Below are positions 1 through 6,059 of a stretch of DNA of 9,330 nucleotides, one piece after another. The notes beneath the pieces were generated by a model. That model was not told the DNA's origin, searched no databases, and worked only from the letters and a program-made list of their open reading frames with translations. A program made the position numbers and the translations under genes. Position 1 is the stretch's first letter; the number at the start of each line of letters is the position of its first letter. Origin of the DNA: an uncultured Bacillota bacterium (GTDB lineage Bacteria; Bacillota; Clostridia; Peptostreptococcales; Anaerovoracaceae); the NCBI GenBank assembly GCA_959606705.1, contig CAUHLX010000093.1, positions 1-9,330 of the forward strand, written 5' to 3'.

Positions 1-369
1 CTCCCCCCTGACAAGGAGGGGAAAATCTCTCAGAAGACCGAGGATACGGTGGGTCCCTATGTGCTTCATGATTTCTTTATTTATCACACCATTCGTTACG
101 GAACGCCGCCTCGAAAGCTGCTGTTTCTGGCGAAGACCGCCTTTGCCGGCGAATACGACGAAGCCTTCCTGCTGAAATGGCTTACCGTCTTTTATCGAAG
201 ATTTTTCTCTCAGCAGTTTAAACGCAGCTGTGTGCCTGACGGACCCAAGGTCGGTTCCGTCAGTTTATCTCCCAGAGGAGACTGGCGCATGCCCAGTGAC
301 GCGGATTCCGGGCTGTGGCTTTCTCAGTTAAAATCCTTACAGGAGGAAATCGCACCTATCCTAAAATAA
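1..369 (+). CDS. nadE: NAD(+) synthetase, glutamine-dependent, C-terminal part
   Basis: This is the 3' end of the gene; the reading frame is open from base 1, so the start lies off the left edge. It encodes 122 visible residues and stops with TAA at 367-369. NadE makes NAD from nicotinic acid adenine dinucleotide, ATP and glutamine-derived ammonia in the cytoplasm. The visible part matches the end of the synthetase domain: QKTED at visible residues 11-15, the VLHDFF segment at 21-26, and a basic stretch from QFKRS (72-76) through GPKV to SLSPRGDWR (88-96). These are characteristic of the large two-domain bacterial NadE (glutaminase plus synthetase, about 640 aa), although the glutaminase half is not visible. 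The GTG at 49 is an internal valine, not a start. Only 32 bases separate it from cfa, which suggests cotranscription. The identification is by recall of family motifs. Confidence 0.92.
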   Translation, partial: LPPDKEGKISQKTEDTVGPYVLHDFFIYHTIRYGTPPRKLLFLAKTAFAGEYDEAFLLKWLTVFYRRFFSQQFKRSCVPDGPKVGSVSLSPRGDWRMPSDADSGLWLSQLKSLQEEIAPILK

Positions 370-386
370 AAAAGCGAACATCAGAC

Positions 387-392
387 AAGGAG
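387..392 (+). promoter_or_regulatory. Ribosome binding site of cfa
   Basis: AAGGAG lies 9 bases before the ATG at 402. This supports the first ATG over the in-frame ATG at 417, which has no comparable site. Confidence 0.85.
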
Positions 393-401
393 TGATTCAA
401 A

Positions 402-1577
402 ATGGGTTTGGAAAAAATGGCAATTAAAAAAGTCCTGCGGCAATTTGATCGAATTCCCTTCACAGTGGAATTCGGGGACGAGAAGGAATTCACCGTAGGG
501 GACGGTGAACCGGTATTTCGGGCGAAGATCAACGGAACGAAAATCAAAGCTTCCGAGCTGATGAAAAGCACGTCTCTGGCGCTGGGGGAAGCGTATATGG
601 ACGGAACGATCGAGGTGGAAGGAGATCTCTACACGGCGCTGGACGCTCTTCTGTCCCAGATCGACAAGTTTACCGTCGACGCAAAGGCGCTCCACGGAAT
701 TTTATTCCCTTCTACGAAAAAGAAAGAACAAGGCGAGGAGGTCCGTTCTCACTACGACATCGGCAATGACTTCTACCGCCTTTGGCTGGACCCCTCTCTC
801 AGCTATTCCTGCGCCTATTTCAAGACGCCGGAGGACACGCTGGAGGAAGCCCAGCTTCACAAGATCGAACACACGCTGGAAAAGATGCATCTGGAAAAGG
901 GAATGCGTTTTCTGGACATCGGCTGCGGCTGGGGCGGCATGCTCATCGCGGCGGCCAAGCTTTACGGAGTAACCGGTTTAGGCATTACCTTGAGCGAAGA
1001 GCAGTATAAGGCTTGTCAGGAGCGGATCGCCAAAGAGGGATTGCAGGAGCGGATCGAGGTCCGGCTCATGGACTACCGGGATCTGAAAAAATCCGGCCTC
1101 ACCTTCGACCGGATCGTCAGCGTCGGGATGCTGGAACACGTTACCCGCGACAACTATGACCTGTTCTTCGAGAATGTGGACGCGGTGCTGGCGCCGAAGG
1201 GCTTGTTTCTGCTGCATTACATCAGCAGCCGCAAAGAGAGTCCGGGAGATCCTTGGATTAAAAAATACATCTTCCCCGGCGGCATGATCCCCAGTCTTCG
1301 GGAAATCATCCATCTCACCGGCGAATACAACTACTTCGTGACGGACGTGGAAAGCCTGCGCCGCCACTATCTGAAAACCCTGCTCTGCTGGAACGGCAAT
1401 TTCCAGGCTCACCGTCACGAAGTGCGGGAAATGTTCGACGAACGGTTCGTGCGCATGTGGGAGCTGTACCTGTGCTCCTGTGCGGCAGCCTTCCATAACG
1501 GCGTAGTGGACATTCATCAGATCGTCATGACCAAGGGTGCCAATAACGAGCTGCCCATGACCAGAACCGGCTGGTAA
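402..1577 (+). CDS. cfa: Cyclopropane-fatty-acyl-phospholipid synthase
   Basis: This complete 391-aa gene is close in length to E. coli Cfa (382 aa). The enzyme transfers a methylene group from S-adenosylmethionine to the double bond of unsaturated acyl chains in membrane phospholipids, making the membrane more stress tolerant. Residues 1-105 form the small N-terminal lipid-facing domain, and the SAM-dependent methyltransferase fold follows. Visible motifs are VRSHYDIGNDFY (114-125), LSYSCAYF (133-140), the SAM loop LDIGCGWGG (171-179) and GMLEHV (242-247). The active-site bicarbonate ligands known from E. coli Cfa (Cys139, Glu239, His266, Ile268, Tyr317) have clear equivalents at Cys137, Glu245, His272, Ile274 and Tyr323. 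The spacing from Glu to His, Ile and Tyr is identical, so the enzyme should be active. No separate promoter is visible in the 32-base gap after nadE. The C-terminal tail after MTKG (376-379) is short and poorly conserved. Confidence 0.95.
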   Translation: MGLEKMAIKKVLRQFDRIPFTVEFGDEKEFTVGDGEPVFRAKINGTKIKASELMKSTSLALGEAYMDGTIEVEGDLYTALDALLSQIDKFTVDAKALHGILFPSTKKKEQGEEVRSHYDIGNDFYRLWLDPSLSYSCAYFKTPEDTLEEAQLHKIEHTLEKMHLEKGMRFLDIGCGWGGMLIAAAKLYGVTGLGITLSEEQYKACQERIAKEGLQERIEVRLMDYRDLKKSGLTFDRIVSVGMLEHVTRDNYDLFFENVDAVLAPKGLFLLHYISSRKESPGDPWIKKYIFPGGMIPSLREIIHLTGEYNYFVTDVESLRRHYLKTLLCWNGNFQAHRHEVREMFDERFVRMWELYLCSCAAAFHNGVVDIHQIVMTKGANNELPMTRTGW

Positions 1578-1609
1578 TCCGGCGGCATCAACGAATTGAT
1601 TTCATTGGG

Positions 1610-1657
1610 AAAAGAGAACCGGGTCCTTGTCATCAAGCAAGGTTGCCCGGCTCTTTT
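1610..1657 (+). terminator. Terminator after nadE-cfa
   Basis: A long stem-loop starts 33 bases after the cfa stop. AAAAGAG (1610-1616) pairs with CTCTTTT (1651-1657), CCGGG (1619-1623) with CCCGG (1646-1650), and CCTTG (1625-1629) with CAAGG (1638-1642), around an 8-base loop. T-rich sequence (TTTTCCGTTTTT) follows on the + strand. It lies between convergent genes. The opposite strand has a weaker T tail, so it probably serves mainly cfa but could help end transcription of the - strand gene stopping at 1682. Confidence 0.85.
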
Positions 1658-1681
1658 CCGTTTTTCCGGAAGGAGCGGATT

Positions 1682-2536
1682 TTATCGGTCTTTGACCTCC
1701 GCCTCCGCCAAGTCTCTCAAGGCGTTCTCCACCGAGATGTATTGATCAGTGATCATCGCCTGAATGCTGGGAGGCTTGTCGGGCTGTTCTTCATCGATGA
1801 TCAAAAAAACCGGAAATTCTCGATATTCTCCCGTTACTCTGGAAAACCGTTCCAACGATTTCATGGTTTCCATCACCTGTTCCAGCCTTTTTGAAAGAAT
1901 CTCCATATGAAACTCTCGGTACATCTCCAGGGCTTCCGCTGCCAGCTCCTTGACACAGTACTTGTCGGCACCGTTCTTCAAGTCTGCGGTCACGATTCCG
2001 CCCCAGTCAAAATCCTCCAGCAGCGCGTCTCTGTCGAAGTAAAAGGTTTTTCCCGGTTCGGCGATAGAGTCTTGCAGCAATGTGACAGGGAGACCGAAAT
2101 GGATGGCGTAATTCCTCATCTTATAAAAAAAACGGTACAAAAAATATTCGTCGAAAAACCGCTGGGTCGTCGCTTTGAAGTGTGCCAGTTCCGTGGGCAG
2201 ATCTTCTTTTTTAAACGCGGTTTCAAAATGATTCAAATATGTAAAAACACTGCCTAACGCGTTGATCATCAGACGATTGAGCTCGTTTGCATATGGAATA
2301 TACTCGTGATGATACTGAAAGGCTTCGGCTGCCGTCTCAAATTTCTCGATGTAATCCAAAACCTCACGGAAGTTCTTGCAGAGCATTCCGTAGTATAACT
2401 GGTCCGATAAAAAATGGCCCAGGTAGGCTGTCATCTCCCGTATGTCATTGAAAACCTCGACGCTGATTTCCCGATCTCCCGTAAGGGTCAGTTGATCGCC
2501 CGTCCTGCTCCACCAGCCGAAAAAATATCGTTTCAT
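1682..2536 (-). CDS. Unrecognised helical protein with HEPN-like RN-x3-H motif
   Basis: This is a complete 284-aa soluble protein with no signal peptide or membrane segment. I cannot name its family. It is rich in aromatic and charged residues and reads as mostly alpha-helical, with one short beta-like segment (FPVFLII, 241-247) and a charged C-terminal helix. The notable motif is YKMRNYAIHFGLP (138-150). Arg141-Asn142-x3-His146 fits the R-N-x(3-5)-H signature of HEPN-fold RNases and nucleotide-binding proteins, in which Arg and His are the catalytic pair and Asn commonly follows Arg. The downstream FGLP is typical of similar motifs in uncharacterised bacterial proteins, by recall. The start is supported by GGGGGTGAG just upstream. 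The gene follows the GGDEF-EAL gene on the same strand after 80 bases with no visible terminator or promoter between, so the two are probably one operon. No antitoxin-like gene sits beside it. RNase activity is inference from one motif; a structural or transcription-linked role is equally open. Confidence 0.8.
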   Translation of the reverse strand: MKRYFFGWWSRTGDQLTLTGDREISVEVFNDIREMTAYLGHFLSDQLYYGMLCKNFREVLDYIEKFETAAEAFQYHHEYIPYANELNRLMINALGSVFTYLNHFETAFKKEDLPTELAHFKATTQRFFDEYFLYRFFYKMRNYAIHFGLPVTLLQDSIAEPGKTFYFDRDALLEDFDWGGIVTADLKNGADKYCVKELAAEALEMYREFHMEILSKRLEQVMETMKSLERFSRVTGEYREFPVFLIIDEEQPDKPPSIQAMITDQYISVENALRDLAEAEVKDR

Positions 2537-2539
2537 GCG

Positions 2540-2548
2540 CTCACCCCC
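2540..2548 (-). promoter_or_regulatory. Ribosome binding site of the 284-aa protein gene
   Basis: On the - strand GGGGGTGAG precedes the ATG at 2536. It aligns with GGAGGTGA of the anti-16S consensus, with 7 bases between GGGGG and the ATG, and it fixes the start. Confidence 0.65.
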
Positions 2549-2616
2549 GGGTGTCCTTCTAACGATTCGTCATTGCTCGTCCTTGATCCGGCACAGCAAT
2601 TGGTACTCCGCTTTTA

Positions 2617-5337
2617 TCAACCCATATATTTTTCTTTAAACTCCGAAATCGATACGGGCTTGCCAAACAGAAAGCCTTGCACTGTTTTGACTCCGTATTT
2701 TCTTAACAGGTCTAATTGCTGCGGATCCTCGATCCCTTCCGCAATCAATTGAATGCCCATTTCATCACACATTTTTGTAATGGTCTCGATTATTATTTGG
2801 GCTCTTTTATTTGAAATAATGTCTTTTACAAATCCTTTGTCAATTTTTAAAACGTCAAATTTCACCAACGATAGCAGCGCTAAATTTGAGCTTTCCACAC
2901 CGAAATCGTCCATTGCCACGCGAAATCCCGCATTCCTGATTTGATCGATTCGAGTGACCAACGTATTCAAATCCGCAAAATTGGCACCCTCGGTCATCTC
3001 AATCTCCAAATAGTTTCTCCGCACACCGTATTTTTCACTAATCGCTTCGATTCTTGTTATGAAGCCATCATCCAGAAAAGTAACCTTTGAAAAATTACTG
3101 GATATGGGGAAGGCGGGTTGTCCCTGCTTCGTCCAAACGCTGAGGATTTTGCAGACCTCTTCAAACACATAATAGTCAATCTTTCTAATCGAGTATGTCT
3201 CTTCTAAAACCGGAATAAATCTGTTCGGCGCTATGATCTTCCCGTTTTCGTCCCGATAGCGGATCAATGCTTCTGCTCCTACGAGGCTGCCATCGTCCGC
3301 GTCTATTTTCGACTGCAGATACACCCGGAAGTTATTATTCTCAATCTCCTTCTTTAATAACTCAGGGTCAGCCAAGGCTTGTAATATATCATTATTATGT
3401 CTGTAGCGGCCGGAAGCATGAGGTCCTTGATAGAATCTCTTTTTATCGTCATACATCAATTCATCGGCAGCTTTTATAATGTCCTGAATCCGAGTACCAT
3501 CCTGGTCCCACTTACTCCCGATAGCGGCTTGACATTGGCTTTCCGTAAAAGCGTTTTTTAATAGTTGCACATGATCATAAAACAATTCTTCCGTAATATT
3601 CAAGTAGATTGCGACAAACTCATCGCCGCCGATCCGATAAAGATGTTCTGAAACAGCCGTGTTTTTCATGACGTCAGCGCATTCCTTAATCAACTTATCT
3701 CCGGCGTCATGACCAAAGGAATCATTGATCTCTTTCAGCCCATTGATATCTAAATACACCACTCCTACGGAATTTGTGTTCTCTTTAAAATCAGATACAT
3801 CCTGAATAAAACGATTTCGATTGTAAAAGGAGGTTAGTTTATCGATTTGACTCATTTCAAATAGCATCTTTTCATTTTCATTTCTCTGCATCGCAAGAGA
3901 GAGAAAATACTGGATGGTCTGCAAAAACGGAACCGCCACCTCGGCCATCTCCAAGTCCTGATTGTCTAACCCCAGTGATCCGTTTACCTTTCCGTTCTTC
4001 ATTAAAGGAACCCATACGATATTTCGTATTCCCTGCTGACTCAGCAGTTGATACCCCGTGGGGAACGTATCCTTTAATTCGTCCACGTCATTGATAATAA
4101 TATTTTTCTGCTGCTCCAGCTCGTTCAGCCATATTCTATAATCACCGATGGGAATGTTCTGTAGATGCTCAATTTCCGGTGTAATCCCCTCTTTGCACCA
4201 TTCGGCAATATTGGAATAATAATCGCCTTCAAACACAAAAATATAGGAACGCTCAGCGGAAAACAATCTTCCGATATACTCCAAAACCTTGTCAATAGCG
4301 ATTTCTATCTCCCGATTATTGTAAAGCTCTCTTACACACGCCAGGCGAATATCATCACGTTCCAGCCTTCTTTTCAATTCATTTTTTTCGTTATTGGCCT
4401 CCGTAATGTCGAACGCAATCTCCATTCTTGCAACATGTCCGTCCCATTCGATCAGTCGATCTTTTAATAGATAATGCTTTTTTACAATGGGGTTGGTATA
4501 CTCCCAAGAATATGTTTCATCCATTTTTAGAAGCTGATTGGTACAAAAAGGACACGGTTCTTCAAATCCTTGTAAAACCTTATAACATTTTAGGCCTGGG
4601 TGGCTGTCATCAATGTGGAACATTCTCTTTCCGGCTTCATTCACAAACAGCAGCTCATAAGTATCAATGTCGGCAACATACATCAACTCTGATATTTCAT
4701 TCATAGGCGCCATTAATTCCTGCGCCCGTTTTGATAATTGTTCGCTCTTTTTTATGTTTTCCTTTTCCGCTTCAATTAATTTTCTTCGCCGGTTTTCCTG
4801 GTAAAGGGTAAAAGCAGAACAGCCAAACGCCATTATCACAAAGATAAAGTTCATCAGCACCAGAGATGTTCTTGCATTGCGCACGGTCTGTTCCGTATAT
4901 TCTTCCGCGGTAAATACGGTTTCATTTGCTAATTCAAAATAATCTTCGCTCAGTTCATAAAGCATCTGGTTCGAAGAGCTTTCTCGATAGTCATAGATCT
5001 GCGCTTTAATTTCCGTCCAGTCTTTTTCCATTTCTACTAGCAACGTCTGGAATTCTTCGCTATCCAGCTTGATCAGATTTAATTCCTCGCTTCCATTTGA
5101 AAGTCCAAATAGAATATGATCCAGAGTTTGAATCAATTCATCGTCCTGCACATGATTCATTTCCTGTTTTATCAATCTCTGTGTCGCGCCTCGAACGATC
5201 CCGATATAATTTATAACCCTGGCATTCCCTTGTAGGTCATCAATTAAATCTAAGGATGAAAATGCTGTGAAAATAAGGGCAATACAAAAAATAATCGGAA
5301 CGATAATCCCGCCCAACTTAGATGCAATTTTCCTCAT
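2617..5337 (-). CDS. Membrane sensor PAS-GAF-GGDEF-EAL c-di-GMP protein
   Basis: This complete 906-aa protein is likely a bifunctional diguanylate cyclase/phosphodiesterase of the inner membrane. Domains in order: a membrane segment at about 9-27; an extracellular helical sensor region at 28-156; a second membrane segment at about 157-178; a short coiled linker; a PAS-like domain at about 210-313 with a cysteine cluster (Cys251, Cys262, Cys265); a GAF-like domain at about 328-485; a GGDEF domain at about 490-640; and an EAL domain at about 655-905. GGDEF is intact at 570-574, with the substrate-site region FYNRNRF (504-510) and DINGLKEIND (530-539). The upstream inhibitory RxxD site is missing (561-564 read AVSE), so product feedback through it is not expected. 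In EAL the expected metal and catalytic residues are present: Glu689 (EAL), Asn748, Glu780, Asp810-Asp811, Lys831, Glu867 and Gln887. The loop usually DDFGTG reads DDFGVE. Both activities are plausible, but the net direction cannot be told from sequence. The protein appears to head an operon with the 284-aa gene. Confidence 0.93.
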   Translation of the reverse strand: MRKIASKLGGIIVPIIFCIALIFTAFSSLDLIDDLQGNARVINYIGIVRGATQRLIKQEMNHVQDDELIQTLDHILFGLSNGSEELNLIKLDSEEFQTLLVEMEKDWTEIKAQIYDYRESSSNQMLYELSEDYFELANETVFTAEEYTEQTVRNARTSLVLMNFIFVIMAFGCSAFTLYQENRRRKLIEAEKENIKKSEQLSKRAQELMAPMNEISELMYVADIDTYELLFVNEAGKRMFHIDDSHPGLKCYKVLQGFEEPCPFCTNQLLKMDETYSWEYTNPIVKKHYLLKDRLIEWDGHVARMEIAFDITEANNEKNELKRRLERDDIRLACVRELYNNREIEIAIDKVLEYIGRLFSAERSYIFVFEGDYYSNIAEWCKEGITPEIEHLQNIPIGDYRIWLNELEQQKNIIINDVDELKDTFPTGYQLLSQQGIRNIVWVPLMKNGKVNGSLGLDNQDLEMAEVAVPFLQTIQYFLSLAMQRNENEKMLFEMSQIDKLTSFYNRNRFIQDVSDFKENTNSVGVVYLDINGLKEINDSFGHDAGDKLIKECADVMKNTAVSEHLYRIGGDEFVAIYLNITEELFYDHVQLLKNAFTESQCQAAIGSKWDQDGTRIQDIIKAADELMYDDKKRFYQGPHASGRYRHNNDILQALADPELLKKEIENNNFRVYLQSKIDADDGSLVGAEALIRYRDENGKIIAPNRFIPVLEETYSIRKIDYYVFEEVCKILSVWTKQGQPAFPISSNFSKVTFLDDGFITRIEAISEKYGVRRNYLEIEMTEGANFADLNTLVTRIDQIRNAGFRVAMDDFGVESSNLALLSLVKFDVLKIDKGFVKDIISNKRAQIIIETITKMCDEMGIQLIAEGIEDPQQLDLLRKYGVKTVQGFLFGKPVSISEFKEKYMG

Positions 5338-5344
5338 ATTATTG

Positions 5345-5359
5345 TCCTGTTGCCTCCCC
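5345..5359 (-). promoter_or_regulatory. Ribosome binding region of the GGDEF-EAL gene
   Basis: On the - strand AGGA (5345-5348) lies 7 bases before the ATG at 5337. The stronger GGGGAGG (5353-5359) lies 15 bases away, which is longer than usual. AGGA is better spaced. Confidence 0.5.
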
Positions 5360-5381
5360 GGTTCAATGAAGTATATCGATG

Positions 5382-5401
5382 CGCCTTATCCGTCTAAGGC
5401 G
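5382..5401 (-). other. Small stem-loop in the leader of the GGDEF-EAL gene
   Basis: CGCCTTA (5382-5388) pairs with TAAGGCG (5395-5401) over a 6-base loop. ATGCG (5379-5383) and CGCAT (5409-5413) give a competing outer pairing. If the promoter at 5426-5454 is used, this lies in an untranslated leader of about 80 bases. I looked for the conserved elements of the class I c-di-GMP riboswitch and did not see them. Confidence 0.4.
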
Positions 5402-5425
5402 GCCTTTCCGCATTTTAGTTATGAC

Positions 5426-5454
5426 ATTCTACCACAACTCGTCCCGCTTGAAAA
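5426..5454 (-). promoter_or_regulatory. Possible sigma-A promoter of the GGDEF-EAL operon
   Basis: On the - strand TTTTCA (5449-5454) and TAGAAT (5426-5431) are separated by 17 bases. The -10 matches the consensus at 5 of 6 positions and the -35 at 4 of 6. Transcription would begin near 5419. A TTGACA further upstream (5476-5481) has no -10 at proper spacing. Confidence 0.4.
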
Positions 5455-5500
5455 GCCGGACGTATCTCCGGGCAGTGTCAAGTTGTTGTGGAGTTTTTGA

Positions 5501-5576
5501 TTGACAAATTTTGAGACTAGCAGTTGAGCAGGCCCTCCGGCGGGGCAAGTCCGGAAGTCGCCTCTATGATCGCCTG
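5501..5576 (+). other. GC-rich block with potential RNA structure, function unknown
   Basis: A GC-rich stretch sits directly before the hairpin at 5579-5621. CAGGC (5529-5533) can pair with GCCTG (5572-5576), enclosing a segment where TCCGG and CCGGA can also pair. TTGACA occurs at 5501-5506 on the + strand, but no good -10 follows at normal spacing. It could be a small structured RNA with its own terminator, or part of a repeated or mobile-element remnant. No family was recognised, and strand assignment is uncertain. Confidence 0.25.
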
Positions 5577-5578
5577 AT

Positions 5579-5621
5579 AAAAACGGACGACCTGATTTCG
5601 GAAATCAGATCGTCCGTTTTT
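5579..5621. terminator. Near-perfect hairpin, bidirectional terminator
   Basis: CGGACGA (5584-5590) pairs with TCGTCCG (5610-5616) and CTGATTT (5592-5598) with AAATCAG (5602-5608). There is one mismatch (C5591 with A5609) and a 3-base loop. AAAAA precedes the stem (5579-5583) and TTTTT follows (5617-5621), so either strand would yield a classic Rho-independent terminator. On the - strand it could back up termination of the NTPase gene about 440 bases upstream; on the + strand it would end an unknown short transcript. Confidence 0.8.
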
Positions 5622-5931
5622 GATGCAGTTGTGATCGGCCTTGGTTTTATTCCCACTCTGTTCCGGGTTTGTTTCCATAGCTTTTTTCAATGCTTTTTGG
5701 TATCATTATTCGCCAAATTCCCACTCAACTTCAGCGATTTTTTGATTTGTGGTGGATTCGTGTACTTTTTGTGTACCCCGGTTTCAGACGTACTTTGAGT
5801 ATCACTAATGCCATTTTGAACCTTATTTTCGGATTTTATCACAGCGTACCCATTATCGCAACTATTCCTAACGGGAGTAATGAACAGCTTTCCTAAGATC
5901 AAAGACAAATAACAAAATTATGCTACCACAT
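5622..5931. other. AT-rich intergenic stretch without a convincing gene
   Basis: Open frames of 68-95 codons exist on both strands, but none has a ribosome binding site, a recognisable product or a good start. The - strand frame at 5687-5908 begins with TTG and encodes a low-complexity polar peptide. I see no RNA gene, CRISPR array or insertion-sequence end here. Confidence 0.5.
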
Positions 5932-5970
5932 AAAAGGCATGGGTTTTCAGCATGAGGCTCCATGCCTTTA
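5932..5970 (-). terminator. Probable terminator of the STAND NTPase gene
   Basis: AAAGGCATGG (5933-5942) pairs perfectly with CCATGCCTTT (5960-5969) around a 17-base loop. On the - strand the stem is followed by TTTTATG, a short U tail. It lies about 90 bases past the stop codon at 6060-6062. The + strand tail is weak. The large loop and short tail make this less certain than the hairpin at 5579-5621. Confidence 0.55.
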
Positions 5971-5997
5971 CCTATGGAAACTTCACGTATTATGGAT

Positions 5998-6034
5998 AAT
6001 GTAAAATAAATGTGTTAACTACATCTTTTACATT
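5998..6034. repeat. AT-rich imperfect inverted repeat
   Basis: AATGTAAAA (5998-6006) and TTTTACATT (6026-6034) are perfect inverted copies. ATGT (6010-6013) and ACAT (6021-6024) extend the stem inside, around GTTAACT. It sits 25 bases beyond the NTPase stop codon and could be a 3' end hairpin protecting the message or a protein-binding palindrome. It has no clear U tract. Confidence 0.5.
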
Positions 6035-6059
6035 TCTCCTACAGCTCATTCAATTCGCA

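Noticed and set aside
978..1517. Long open frame (179 codons) antisense to cfa
   Set aside because: It is fully inside the conserved cfa gene, has no recognisable product, and is explained by the GC-biased codon positions of cfa.
5338..5419. c-di-GMP riboswitch in the leader of the GGDEF-EAL gene
   Set aside because: The leader has a small hairpin, but I could not find the conserved elements of the known c-di-GMP riboswitch classes.
5511..5798. Open frame of 95 codons on the + strand in the intergenic region
   Set aside because: It begins with TTG without a ribosome binding site, runs through the 5579-5621 hairpin, and its product looks random and hydrophobic.
5687..5908. Open frame of 73 codons on the - strand after the NTPase gene
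   Set aside because: It has a TTG start, no ribosome binding site and a low-complexity polar product, and lies beyond the likely terminator of the NTPase gene.
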